From: JBBDYH01 sp040901795
GTDB lineage: Bacteria > Planctomycetota > Planctomycetia > Pirellulales > JALHPA01
Assembly (NCBI GenBank): GCA_040901795.1
Contig: JBBDYH010000056.1
Span: 1 to 33,617 of the forward strand
Direction of reading: 5' to 3'
Length of the DNA: 33,617 nucleotides
Below are positions 23,112-30,996 of the stretch, piece by piece. Made by a program: the position numbers and the translations under genes. The first letter of the stretch is position 1. Each line of letters opens with the position of its first letter. The notes beneath the pieces were generated by a model. That model was not told the origin of the DNA. It worked only from the letters and a program-made list of their open reading frames with translations, and searched no databases.

Positions 23112-24164
23112 TCAGTCGGACGACATTGCTTCGATCCGCTCGACGTCGCTAGTCTTAAGTCGAAAGATTACTCCCAAGGTATTCCGACACATATATCCGC
23201 GGCTGTCTTTTTGAAAATTGGTGATTTGACGAGTGCGCCCGTTCTTCAAATAGACAATGTACTGAGACTTTACAACCGATGTGTTCGATCCTTGTGGCCG
23301 CGCGTCGTCCAGCTTGCTAGTTTCAATAGCGAGCGACTCATGGAAAAGCCCATTAGCCGCCTGCTCCGGCGCTTGTTGGGCGCCAGCGAAATCGTCCGTT
23401 AATTGTTCTGCGGCTCGTTGGTGCGTGTGTGTTGTGCTCTCATGGGCCAAGCGATTTGGACGGTTGCCGCCAACATCGAACTGAAGTCGAGGTAATAGAC
23501 TTGCCACGAACACAACAATTGTCGCAAGACAAGCTAAAGCCCTCAGTAATCCAATTTGACTACGCAGGAATGCATATTGGCTGTCGATCGAGCGCTGGAA
23601 TCGAGCAAAATATTCCTTCCAGACGAGTCGTGGCACACCAGCCGTGGTGAGGCGCGTTACTTCTCGCTCGATCCAGTCGCGGCCCATTAGCTCTATGCGC
23701 TTATTCCGCACGCCATTTACAAACTGATGGGCTTGACGCGTGAATCCAGATGTTGTCACAACGTAACCAACAGTACAGTCATAGAAGTCCATTCCGCCAG
23801 CAAGTCTCTGAATGTCTGGACTGCCAACCGGCCCTGCCCAGCGCTTCGCTTGTACTGCAATTCTCTCTCCGTTCACTCCTTTGCATATCACGTCAACGCC
23901 GTTATCCCCAGTTCGCCCCACTACGCATACGCTGCAGCATCCCAGGTTTTCGAAGACGCGGCCAACTAATCGCTCAAACTCTTTATCGTCCATATGGTGT
24001 AAGTTGGTGGCTTGTACCGCAAAATACTGCTCCCACTGCGCCTTCGCCTTTTGTTTTTGCCAGCGGGACCGCGGAAGCAAATGAGCCAATCCGATCCACA
24101 GTCCTTGGGTCGACTGTGAGAAGATGAGCCAACAAACGACGACAATAAGTAAGAACGTGACCAC
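23112..24164 (-). CDS. Membrane-anchored Mrr-like restriction endonuclease-fold protein
   Basis: 350 residues from a GTG. Seen: an N-terminal transmembrane helix (about residues 2-15, TFLLIVVVCWLIF); an Mrr-type PD-(D/E)xK domain at about 58-165 with DKEFERLVGRVFENLG, the acidic D91 in GDNGVDVIC, and Q105-A-K107 in IAVQAKRW, then VVTTSGFTRQAHQF; a second transmembrane helix at about 206-226; a polar linker; and a small C-terminal beta domain (YIVYLKNGRTRQITNF ending DVERIE). Catalytic residues are intact, so DNA cleavage is possible. Tethering at the membrane is unlike classical Mrr. Planctomycete genomes carry several such proteins. A defence or DNA-uptake role is inference only. It stands alone with no methyltransferase next to it. 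Confidence 0.82.
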   Translation of the reverse strand: MVTFLLIVVVCWLIFSQSTQGLWIGLAHLLPRSRWQKQKAKAQWEQYFAVQATNLHHMDDKEFERLVGRVFENLGCCSVCVVGRTGDNGVDVICKGVNGERIAVQAKRWAGPVGSPDIQRLAGGMDFYDCTVGYVVTTSGFTRQAHQFVNGVRNKRIELMGRDWIEREVTRLTTAGVPRLVWKEYFARFQRSIDSQYAFLRSQIGLLRALACLATIVVFVASLLPRLQFDVGGNRPNRLAHESTTHTHQRAAEQLTDDFAGAQQAPEQAANGLFHESLAIETSKLDDARPQGSNTSVVKSQYIVYLKNGRTRQITNFQKDSRGYMCRNTLGVIFRLKTSDVERIEAMSSD

Positions 24165-24367
24165 TGCGAGCGAGGTCCACTTAGAGGATCATCAAACGGG
24201 ATGCCAGTATAACTTAACCTTGCGAGTGAATGGCAATAGGAACCTCCGCGCCGGATTTCATTGCAGGCCGGCATGGGCACCAAAGGCCCAACGTACCGAT
24301 TGTGTTTTCGGTCTTGAAAGTGGGTCCCTCCATCTTGTCCCTCTTTCCCACTAAAGCAGCAATCGAT

Positions 24368-25819
24368 TCATTTTACATCCGAGCCTGCGATGCGATCGAG
24401 CAACTTCTTCATCCGCTCGACCGTTTTTGCGTGCTGCGCGTCTTCGGCCAGATTATTTAGTTCCTCGGGGTCAGTCTCGTAATCGTAGAGCTGGACGCCG
24501 CGGCGGCCGGCGTCCCACTCGGTGTAGCGATAGCGCTCGTCGCGGACGCTGTACGCGGGGACCGGACCGCGGCGGAGTTGGGTATACGCGGGGCGCTCCC
24601 ATTTGGCGGTTGGGTTGTCGAGAAGCGGCCGCAGGCTCGCACCGGCGAGGTTCTTGGGCGGTTCGAGGCCGGCAAGATCGGCCAGCGTCGGGTAGAGGTC
24701 GACGAGCTCGACGGTGCGCGGCGAAGCTTTTCCGGCCGCGCGCCCGGGCGCTGCGATGATCAACGGTACACGGGCCGAATTCTCGAACAGACTCATCTTC
24801 ATCCACAGGCCATGCTCGCCTGTGTGGTAGCCGTGGTCACTCCAGAAGACGACGATCGTGTTGTCGGTGAGCTTGAGCCGGTCGAGGGCGTCGAGCAGGC
24901 GGCCCACCTGAGCATCGACGAACGAGATTGTCGCCCAATAGGCGCGGAGCGCCTCGTTGCCTTGTTCTTCGGTGACGCCGAACCAGGGCCACGGCTGCGC
25001 CGAGGCGAACGCCGGCGCCGGCCCACGCTGCCGCTCGCCGGGCATGTGCTTGCGCATCTGAACGCTGGAAAGCGGATAGAGATCAAAGTACTTCTTGGGC
25101 GCGATGTACGGGCAGTGTGGGCGGTAAAAGCCGGCGGCGATGAAAAACGGCTTACCCTGGTGCTCTTCCATCAATCGAATGACTTCGCCGGCCACTTTGC
25201 CGTCGGTCTGTTCTTCGTCGGTTCCCTCCGCAGCGAGGATCGTCAGTGAACTGCCGAGGCCGCGTTTGGGCGTGTGGTTGATGAGCTGGTTTTCTTCATC
25301 CTTGTCACGGCCGCGAGGGTTGATCGCGACGTGCCACGACGACGGGTCGTCGAGCCCCGGTGTACCGATTTGACCCGGGTTGCCGTAGTGATATATCTTG
25401 CCGACCCGAGCGGCGAAATAGCCGTTGTTCTTAAAAAGCTGCGACAGCGTCACGACGTCGGGAAGCACTTTGCGGAAGTGCTTTTGCAGGTCGTAGACCT
25501 GCGTGGTATCAGGTCGCAAGCCGGTCATCAGCGACGTGCGGCTGGGGCTGCACAGCGGATACTGGCAGTAGGCACGGTCGAAGCGCACTCCGCGGGCGGC
25601 GAGACGATCGATGTTGGGTGACTTGACCTGCGGGTGGCCGTAGCAGCCCAGGTCGTTGTTCATGTCGTCGACGGAGATGAACAATACGTTGGGTTTTTTC
25701 GTGGGTGGGTCGGCGGATAGAGCCGCTTCGCCGGCGAACGCAAATACGATCGCCGTGGCGACTGTGACGAGTACAAGGAGCGCACGACCAAGCAGGATTC
25801 GCAACACGGATCGTTTCAT
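24368..25819 (-). CDS. Secreted sulfatase, iduronate-2-sulfatase type
   Basis: 483 residues from the ATG before KRSVLRILLGRALLVLVTVA, a signal peptide; the 80-codon upstream extension runs through the MerR gene end and is rejected. Seen: KPNVLFISVDDMNNDLGCYG with the metal-binding D51-D52, YPLC90-SPSRTSLMTG, where Cys90 of C-x-P-x-R is the formylglycine site, VVTLSQLFKNNGYFAARVGKIYHYG, HCPYIAPKKYFDLYP, WSDHGYHTGEHG, and a C-terminal DERYRYTEWDAGRRGVQLYDYETDPEELNNLA. These place it with iduronate-2-sulfatase-like enzymes acting on sulfated polysaccharides in the cell envelope or outside. The Cys-type site needs an FGE, which is encoded at 26981-28042. The substrate is unknown. Confidence 0.93.
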   Translation of the reverse strand: MKRSVLRILLGRALLVLVTVATAIVFAFAGEAALSADPPTKKPNVLFISVDDMNNDLGCYGHPQVKSPNIDRLAARGVRFDRAYCQYPLCSPSRTSLMTGLRPDTTQVYDLQKHFRKVLPDVVTLSQLFKNNGYFAARVGKIYHYGNPGQIGTPGLDDPSSWHVAINPRGRDKDEENQLINHTPKRGLGSSLTILAAEGTDEEQTDGKVAGEVIRLMEEHQGKPFFIAAGFYRPHCPYIAPKKYFDLYPLSSVQMRKHMPGERQRGPAPAFASAQPWPWFGVTEEQGNEALRAYWATISFVDAQVGRLLDALDRLKLTDNTIVVFWSDHGYHTGEHGLWMKMSLFENSARVPLIIAAPGRAAGKASPRTVELVDLYPTLADLAGLEPPKNLAGASLRPLLDNPTAKWERPAYTQLRRGPVPAYSVRDERYRYTEWDAGRRGVQLYDYETDPEELNNLAEDAQHAKTVERMKKLLDRIAGSDVK

Positions 25820-25941
25820 AGCTCGCCTCCAGGCAACGGCATCGGACCATTGCCGCGATTCTAACGAGCGGCGCCGTCGGCAGCTACTACGCGCATCGCG
25901 GAAGCTTTGATTTGCGGCCGGCGGGGAAGCCATCACACTGG

Positions 25942-26754
25942 CTACTTTGGTCGGACCAGCACCTGAATCTCCGTCAGGTACCGCTTGGGGTTGCCCTTGA
26001 AGATCATGCCTGGGCCCTTCAGATACACTTCGCGCGTCGGCAGTTCCGCCACGTAGCACTGCTCACTCAGATAATCGAAAACTTTTGCGTACGAGCGGCC
26101 CATCTCCTCGTAGGGGCCTTTGTGAACGAGCGCAACACAAGGTCCGCCCGGCAGCTCGCGGACGTCGATGCCATCGACCTCTTTGCGCTGGCGGATCGGA
26201 AAGCAGGCCTCAAAGTTGGCGTCGTTTTCGTGGTACTCGGTATCATAATGCAACAAGAACGGCGGACCGGCGAGGTAGCGCCCGAAGTGCCGCGCGATGC
26301 GGCCGAACGCCTGGCCGCATTCGCAATAGCGACCATGCACGCGAATTGCGGCAATGAGAATCGGATTGAGCAGCTTCTCTTCGATCGTGTGCGAAGCGGT
26401 CTGAGCGAACATGCGTTCCTCCTTTTGTCTGGCGATCAGTTCATTCAACGAGCGAGCAATGCCGCGATACTGCAATAACTTTTCCGCGATCACGGAGCTT
26501 TGCCGTTCGAGCAGTTCCAGCACGTCGCCGTCGTCGTCGTAGCTCCGCAAAAGCTCGGCGATTTCGGCAAGCGAGAGGTCGAACGCCCGCAAGCGAGCAA
26601 TCACTGCGGCGATTTCGATCTTGGCCGGCGCGTAGTACCGGTAGCCGCTTTGCTCATCGACCGAGGATGGTATGAGCAGCCCCTGCTCGTGGTAGAAGCG
26701 CAGCGTCTTGACGGACAGCCCCGTGATACGCGAGAACTCGCCGATCGTGTACAC
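25942..26754 (-). CDS. MerR-family regulator with GyrI-like sensor domain
   Basis: 270 residues from a GTG preceded by GAGG at 5 bases. Seen: MerR HTH VYTIGEFSRITGLSVKTLRFYHEQGLL and the GYRYY wing, a helix IAAVIARLRAFDLSLAEIAELL, a coiled-coil region up to about residue 125, then a GyrI/BmrR-like effector-binding domain with LPGGPCVALVHKGPYEEMGRSYAKVFDYL and a GPGMIFKGNPKRYLTEIQVLV end. The longer open frame upstream (59 codons) has no motif and is rejected. MerR/GyrI proteins bind hydrophobic or cationic ligands and usually activate exporter genes; none is next to it here. Its stop lies about 120 bases from the sulfatase start, and it is divergent to the FGE gene. Confidence 0.92.
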   Translation of the reverse strand: MYTIGEFSRITGLSVKTLRFYHEQGLLIPSSVDEQSGYRYYAPAKIEIAAVIARLRAFDLSLAEIAELLRSYDDDGDVLELLERQSSVIAEKLLQYRGIARSLNELIARQKEERMFAQTASHTIEEKLLNPILIAAIRVHGRYCECGQAFGRIARHFGRYLAGPPFLLHYDTEYHENDANFEACFPIRQRKEVDGIDVRELPGGPCVALVHKGPYEEMGRSYAKVFDYLSEQCYVAELPTREVYLKGPGMIFKGNPKRYLTEIQVLVRPK

Positions 26755-26980
26755 AAATGCCTCGGAAACTCGTAATGGCGTATGCCGGATGGAAGCAGCA
26801 GTGGGGCGAACCGGTAATAGCTTACGGCCTCCAGTAACGGGAGAGTCAAACGGAAAAGTCGTGTCATGAGCGATTTTTTCTCCGAAGCTACAGCGTTGGA
26901 AGCGGGCTTTTGCTCGAAAATGGCTGCCCACGCCGCCCTCCGCGCATTATCATGGACGAGGTTCGCCGCTGTGTTAGTCC

Positions 26981-28042
26981 ATGAGTGTGTTTATGAGCCG
27001 CAAAAGAAATACGCCAAAGCGGTGGACGTCTCCGATTCAACCGCCGAAGAGGGCCGCACCGTGGACAGTGGCCGCCCTGGTCGCGGCGACGTCGATCGCT
27101 GGGCTGGTTTATGCATTCTGGCCAAAGCCAGTCCCGGCCGGCATGGTGTGGGTTCCGGGCGGGACGTTTTGGCGAGGGTCCGACGAAGACCTCTTTCCGG
27201 ACGCGCGGCCGATGCACCGCGTTGAGCTCGACGGCTTCTGGATCGACGAGACGCCGGTCACCAACGATCAGTTCGCCGAATTTGTCGAGGCCGCCGGCTA
27301 CAAGACGGTCGCCGAGCGACAGCCGGATCCAAAGGATTTTCCAGGCGCGCCGCCGGAACTGCTCGTCCCTGGGTCGATCGTGTTTTCGCCGCCGGAGAAG
27401 GAGGTCTCGCTCGAAGAGCATCTGCAGTGGTGGAAGTATGTGCCGGGCGCGAGCTGGCGTCACCCCGAAGGGCCCCAGAGCAACCTTAACGGGCGCGAAA
27501 AACACCCGGTGGTGCACGTCTCGTGGGACGACGCAATGGCCTATGCCAAGTGGGCGGGCAAGCGGCTGCCGACCGAGGCGGAGTTCGAGTACGCGGCGCG
27601 CGGCGGCCTGGATCGCCAGCCTTATGCTTGGGGCGACGAACTCAAGCCAAAGGCCAAATGGCAAGCGAACGTCTGGCAGGGCAAGTTTCCGGTAAAGAAC
27701 ACCGAGGAGGATGGCTACACGCGAACGTCGCCCGTGCGTACGTATCCGGCGAACGGCTATGGCCTATTCGACATGTCGGGAAATGTCTGGCAGTGGTGCT
27801 CCGATTGGTACCGGCCGGACTACTACCAACAGTTGGCATCGTCCGGCCAGGTCGTCAAGAATCCAACCGGTCCTGACAGGAGCCACGACCCCCTCGAACC
27901 GGGATTGCCCAAGCGCGTGCAGCGGGGTGGGTCGTTCTTGTGCAGCAGCGAGTACTGCGTGCGCTACCGCGTCGCCGGCCGCGGCAAAGGGGAAGTGACG
28001 AGCGGCAGCTCCAACGTCGGTTTTCGCTGCGTGAAAGATTGA
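26981..28042 (+). CDS. Formylglycine-generating enzyme (sulfatase activator)
   Basis: 353 residues. It oxidises the sulfatase active-site Cys to formylglycine. Seen: a basic N terminus and a transmembrane helix at about residues 27-46 (PWTVAALVAATSIAGLVYAFW), then the FGE-sulfatase domain with MVWVPGGTFWRGSDEDLFPDARP, VELDGFWIDETPVTNDQFAEFV, HPVVHVSWDDAMAYAKWAGKRLPTEAE, ANGYGLFDMSGNVWQWCSDW and RVQRGGSFLCSSEYCVRYR. Cys321 and Cys326 (C-x4-C) are the copper-binding pair that marks a true FGE rather than a catalysis-dead relative. The anchor would place the domain on the outer face of the membrane. A sulfatase of the Cys type is 1.1 kb upstream. An ATG at 26993 is an alternative start. Confidence 0.95.
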   Translation: MSVFMSRKRNTPKRWTSPIQPPKRAAPWTVAALVAATSIAGLVYAFWPKPVPAGMVWVPGGTFWRGSDEDLFPDARPMHRVELDGFWIDETPVTNDQFAEFVEAAGYKTVAERQPDPKDFPGAPPELLVPGSIVFSPPEKEVSLEEHLQWWKYVPGASWRHPEGPQSNLNGREKHPVVHVSWDDAMAYAKWAGKRLPTEAEFEYAARGGLDRQPYAWGDELKPKAKWQANVWQGKFPVKNTEEDGYTRTSPVRTYPANGYGLFDMSGNVWQWCSDWYRPDYYQQLASSGQVVKNPTGPDRSHDPLEPGLPKRVQRGGSFLCSSEYCVRYRVAGRGKGEVTSGSSNVGFRCVKD

Positions 28043-28148
28043 CGGCGTCTACCGCCGCACGCATTGGGCAAGCCACAAGCGCCTTGCTCATGCATTAAGC
28101 GCGTCATTGGTTCGCCTGCTTCCGCCGCGACCGTTCGCCACTTCGTTG

Positions 28149-28168
28149 GGCAGACATTCTTGTCTGCC
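28149..28168. terminator. Perfect 8-bp hairpin between FGE and HNH genes
   Basis: GGCAGACA and TGTCTGCC pair perfectly around a TTCT loop in the gap where the FGE gene and the HNH pair converge. No T tract follows on either strand. It may be a bidirectional transcript end or one of the dispersed palindromes of these genomes. Confidence 0.4.
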
Positions 28169-28202
28169 ATGTGCTGCAGAAGCAGCCGACAGTAGGCCGC
28201 CG

Positions 28203-28601
28203 TTAGAGCAATCCTTCCGCCTGCAATTGAGCTCGCATTGTCACTCGCTCGTCTTCATTCATATCGAGAAGCTGGACCGTCGCGCGTCCAATATCAGTAA
28301 TGCCGACGATCTCCGCGCCCACCACGACAAAATGGTCCTCCCATTGGTGAATGCGCGGATTGAACAATTCGACGATACTGTCGTTCTGCGGAGAAATCGT
28401 GGCTACATTTGGCCCCTTCTTCGCGTTGCAATCCGGGCACGCCAAAGCCAAATTGGCCGGATCGTCACCTCCCTGATGCTGCCGCGCGCGAATGTGCTCA
28501 ATGTGAAATGTGAAGTACGGAGCAGCGACCTGCGGCAGTCCGCAGTATTCACATCGACCATTGGCCCTTTGCCGCACAAAGGCGCGTCTGGCTGCGTCCA
28601 T
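28203..28601 (-). CDS. HNH endonuclease
   Basis: 132 residues. Seen: RCEYCGLP with C17-x2-C20, FHIEHIRARQHQGGDDPANLALACPDCNAKKG with E35-H36, N50, C55-x2-C58-N59 and the K-K-G ending. That is the zinc-binding HNH fold (HNH_5-like) with the metal-ligand histidines in place, so nuclease activity is expected. The C-terminal 60 residues hold an unassigned helical part. The ATG abuts the stop codon of the small upstream gene with no gap, so the two are translationally coupled. Such pairs recur in planctomycetes and cyanobacteria; the role (mobile, defence or repair) is not established. Confidence 0.88.
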   Translation of the reverse strand: MDAARRAFVRQRANGRCEYCGLPQVAAPYFTFHIEHIRARQHQGGDDPANLALACPDCNAKKGPNVATISPQNDSIVELFNPRIHQWEDHFVVVGAEIVGITDIGRATVQLLDMNEDERVTMRAQLQAEGLL

Positions 28602-28862
28602 CTAGGCGGACCGATGTGCGTTGAGAAGTTGACGCGCTTTGCTCTGCAAAAGCGTGATGAAGTGAAACACCGCCCGAAACTTTTCATATTCCATCCGCTC
28701 GTCGGGCGTCAACGATCCATCGTTCGCTCGTTCGGCCAGCTCGTCAAGACGAACTTGGACCGCTGGAGCCGCACGCAGCTCAGCAACTTTCGCGGCTGCT
28801 TCGGGCGTAAGACACTCCACAAATGGATCAAGCGCTCGTTCGAAAATCTCGGTTGTGCTCAT
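28602..28862 (-). CDS. Small helical protein coupled to an HNH nuclease
   Basis: 86 residues, no known domain. Seen: mainly helix-forming sequence, FERALDPFVECLTPEAAAKV, then LDELAERANDGSLTPDERMEYEKF, then a hydrophobic AVFHFITLLQSKARQLL end. The L-D-E-L-A-x-x-A-x-x-G-x-L-T-P-x-E-R core recurs, to my knowledge, beside HNH genes in planctomycetes, but it has no assigned function. The stop TAG touches the HNH ATG, so its product is made together with the nuclease and may bind or restrain it. No Shine-Dalgarno is obvious. Confidence 0.75.
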   Translation of the reverse strand: MSTTEIFERALDPFVECLTPEAAAKVAELRAAPAVQVRLDELAERANDGSLTPDERMEYEKFRAVFHFITLLQSKARQLLNAHRSA

Positions 28863-29274
28863 AAGAAGAAAATGAAGCCGTCAAAGTTCGAACACGAGGC
28901 GCGGTACGAGCGGAGTGGGATCACTCCCATTTGAACCAAAGCGCCAAGCATCTTTAAATCATCGCGCCGGCCGGCACGAATGCCAAACAGCGAGAGCCTA
29001 AGCGATTATACAATGTCCTCATGCTGCGGCCAACGGCGGGTCTCGACTCGGCAATCACGGCAATCGCCGAAACAACGCCGACCGTCGCGCTGAACACCAC
29101 CATGTAGGCCGAGGCACGCGCCGCGGTCGCCAGGCGGAGTACGAGATGGTTTGGACCCATCGACAGCGGAGGGCCGAAGGCGCCGAACAGGTGAATCACC
29201 AGCAACAGCGCGCTTCCCGGGGAGCCGACAACAGAAAGCGGCGAATCGTCGCGGCGACCCGCACTCCAAAAGGA
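28863..29274. other. Gene-free stretch between the HNH pair and the dehydrogenase
   Basis: About 410 bases. One minus-strand frame (28954-29205) reads with two hydrophobic stretches (LVIHLFGAFGPPLSMG and AYMVVFSATVGVVSAIAVIA) but has no family likeness, a poor start and no ribosome site, so it is not called a gene. Nothing else is recognisable. It may be a decayed small membrane protein. Confidence 0.4.
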
Positions 29275-30855
29275 CTACCCGACATTGAACTGGGCCCAAA
29301 CTCCGTCGATGAAGCGCCATGTTGCCCCGGTCGAATTCTGGTTCCGCAAGATGACGGGCAAGCGATGCTCGCGAACATTATCGTAGCACTCCAGCACGGC
29401 GAACCGCCGCAGCGAGGCGGGAATGCCGACCGCCGTAAAGCCAGGATGTCCGGTCGCCGGATAGGGGCCGCCGTGGTTCATCGCCGGGGAAACCGCCACG
29501 CCAGTCGGCATCTTGTCGTTGAGCAGCCGCCCGACGCGCGGACGCAGACGGAGTACAAGTCGATCGTACAAGCGATCATCTTCGCCGCCGTTGTGGGAAT
29601 AGATGCAGCCGGTGAGAGCGCCTTCCAGTTGATCGATCACAGCGGCCGCCTGCTCGACGTCGTCGGTAACAACCGCCAGCGACGCATTGCCGAAGGCCTC
29701 GCGCTGCAGCGCATGGGGATTCTGCAGAAACTCACGGCCGCCCGTGCGGAGCAAGGTGTTGGCGAAGGAATAGCCGCTGCCCCCACCGCGAGCGCCGCCG
29801 GTCAAGGTTTGCGCGCCGGCGCGGGTTAGCTGCGTGACGGATTCGGCGAGCGCATCTCCGACGCGGCACGACAGAAGCGTACCTACCGGCGCCTTTTCGA
29901 AGCGTTCAATTACCGCGCGGAGGAATCGGTCCGACTCATCGCCGGCCAGCAGGAGGACCAGTCCCGGGTTGGTGCAGAATTGCCCCGCCCCCATGAGGCA
30001 GCTTGTCGTGAACTCATCCGCGATGGCTTCGGACCGCTCCCGCAGCGCGGCGGGCAGAATGATCACCGGGTTGATGCTCGAAAGCTCGAGATAGATCGGC
30101 TTGCCAGCCGCGTCGGCAGCGGCTTTGAGCTTGAGACCTGCCGAGCGGCTGCCGGTATAGCCTGTTGCGCCCGTGCGCGGATCCGAGACCAACCGCTCGC
30201 CGTCCTCGTGGCTCGTGCGGTAGATCAACTGAACGGTCGCCGCCGGCATCGCGGTCGACTGGCTGGCGCGGTGCGCGAGGTCGGCGAAGAGCCGCGTCGT
30301 ACCGGGGTGCGAGGTGTTCGCTTTGGCGATGACTGGATTGCCGGCCGCAAGCGCCGCGGCAAAGTCGCCGCCGGCCACACTGTTGAAGGCAAACGGAAAG
30401 TTGTTCGGGCCGAAGACGAGCACCGGGCCGATCCCGGCGAAGCGCGAGCGGATGTTGAGCCTGGTATCGATCGTCGGCATCGACCAGCCGCCGTCGCGCG
30501 CCGCGGCGGCGGCCTGGCGGAGCTGATTTGTCGTGCGGGGCAGCTCCACATCCTTCAGCCGGGGCTTGATGGGGAGCGCCGTCTCGCGATGCGCCATTTC
30601 GCAAAGCGCCTCGGCATGCTCGTCGATGAGCGCGGCGTACGCCTCCAGAAACTGAGCAATCTTTTCGGCGGATGTCGAGCGCAGCTCGTGCATCGCGCCT
30701 GTGGCAGCATCGAGCGCGGTGTCGCAATCGCGCCGGGTGCTAATCGGGTATTCGTCGGCCAACGGCTCGCAGCGCGTCGGGTCTTCGCCGCGGAATGACT
30801 GACGGCTGTCAGAGTTTTGCCATTTACCGGCCAAAAGAACAGGTTGCAACGTCAT
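29275..30855 (-). CDS. NADP-type aldehyde dehydrogenase, alpha-ketoglutarate-semialdehyde type
   Basis: 526 residues from the ATG before TLQPVLLAGKW; 12 upstream codons are not needed. Seen: FGPNNFPFAFNSVAGGDFAAALAAGNPVIAKAN (cofactor and Asn catalytic region), GYTGSRSAGLKL, Glu257 in YLELSSINP, Cys294 in GQFCTNPG and SYSFANTLLRT-like downstream segments. The G-P-N-N-F-P-F-A-F-N form and the LELSSINP and GQFCTNPG boxes match the KGSADH group that oxidises 2-oxoglutarate semialdehyde from pentose or sugar-acid breakdown; related members take other aldehydes. Active-site residues are intact. No sugar-acid dehydratase lies beside it. The next upstream gene on the same strand is the secreted STN-like protein, with a palindrome between. 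Confidence 0.93.
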   Translation of the reverse strand: MTLQPVLLAGKWQNSDSRQSFRGEDPTRCEPLADEYPISTRRDCDTALDAATGAMHELRSTSAEKIAQFLEAYAALIDEHAEALCEMAHRETALPIKPRLKDVELPRTTNQLRQAAAAARDGGWSMPTIDTRLNIRSRFAGIGPVLVFGPNNFPFAFNSVAGGDFAAALAAGNPVIAKANTSHPGTTRLFADLAHRASQSTAMPAATVQLIYRTSHEDGERLVSDPRTGATGYTGSRSAGLKLKAAADAAGKPIYLELSSINPVIILPAALRERSEAIADEFTTSCLMGAGQFCTNPGLVLLLAGDESDRFLRAVIERFEKAPVGTLLSCRVGDALAESVTQLTRAGAQTLTGGARGGGSGYSFANTLLRTGGREFLQNPHALQREAFGNASLAVVTDDVEQAAAVIDQLEGALTGCIYSHNGGEDDRLYDRLVLRLRPRVGRLLNDKMPTGVAVSPAMNHGGPYPATGHPGFTAVGIPASLRRFAVLECYDNVREHRLPVILRNQNSTGATWRFIDGVWAQFNVG

Positions 30856-30928
30856 GCACGCACCCATCGTGACTCGAATCGTTCGGTACACGAGTGATTG
30901 TAGTGCGCGCTGCGGTGATCAACCAGAT

Positions 30929-30980
30929 AGTCGCCTTTCGCTCCGCGAAAGGGCGTTCTTTCGCAGAGCGAAAGGCGACA
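30929..30980. repeat. GTCGCCTTTCGC palindromic repeat
   Basis: The left arm 30930-30951 (GTCGCCTTTCGCTCCGCGAAAG) and right arm 30958-30979 pair over 22 bp with one mismatch around GGCGTT. It lies between the dehydrogenase start and the upstream gene's stop. It looks like a dispersed palindrome of planctomycete genomes. It could terminate the upstream transcript. Confidence 0.85.
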
Positions 30981-30996
30981 ATGCGTGATGACGGCG

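Noticed and set aside
28954..29205. 83-codon frame with two hydrophobic stretches
   Set aside because: Poor start codon, no ribosome site and no family likeness; recorded only as content of the gene-free stretch.
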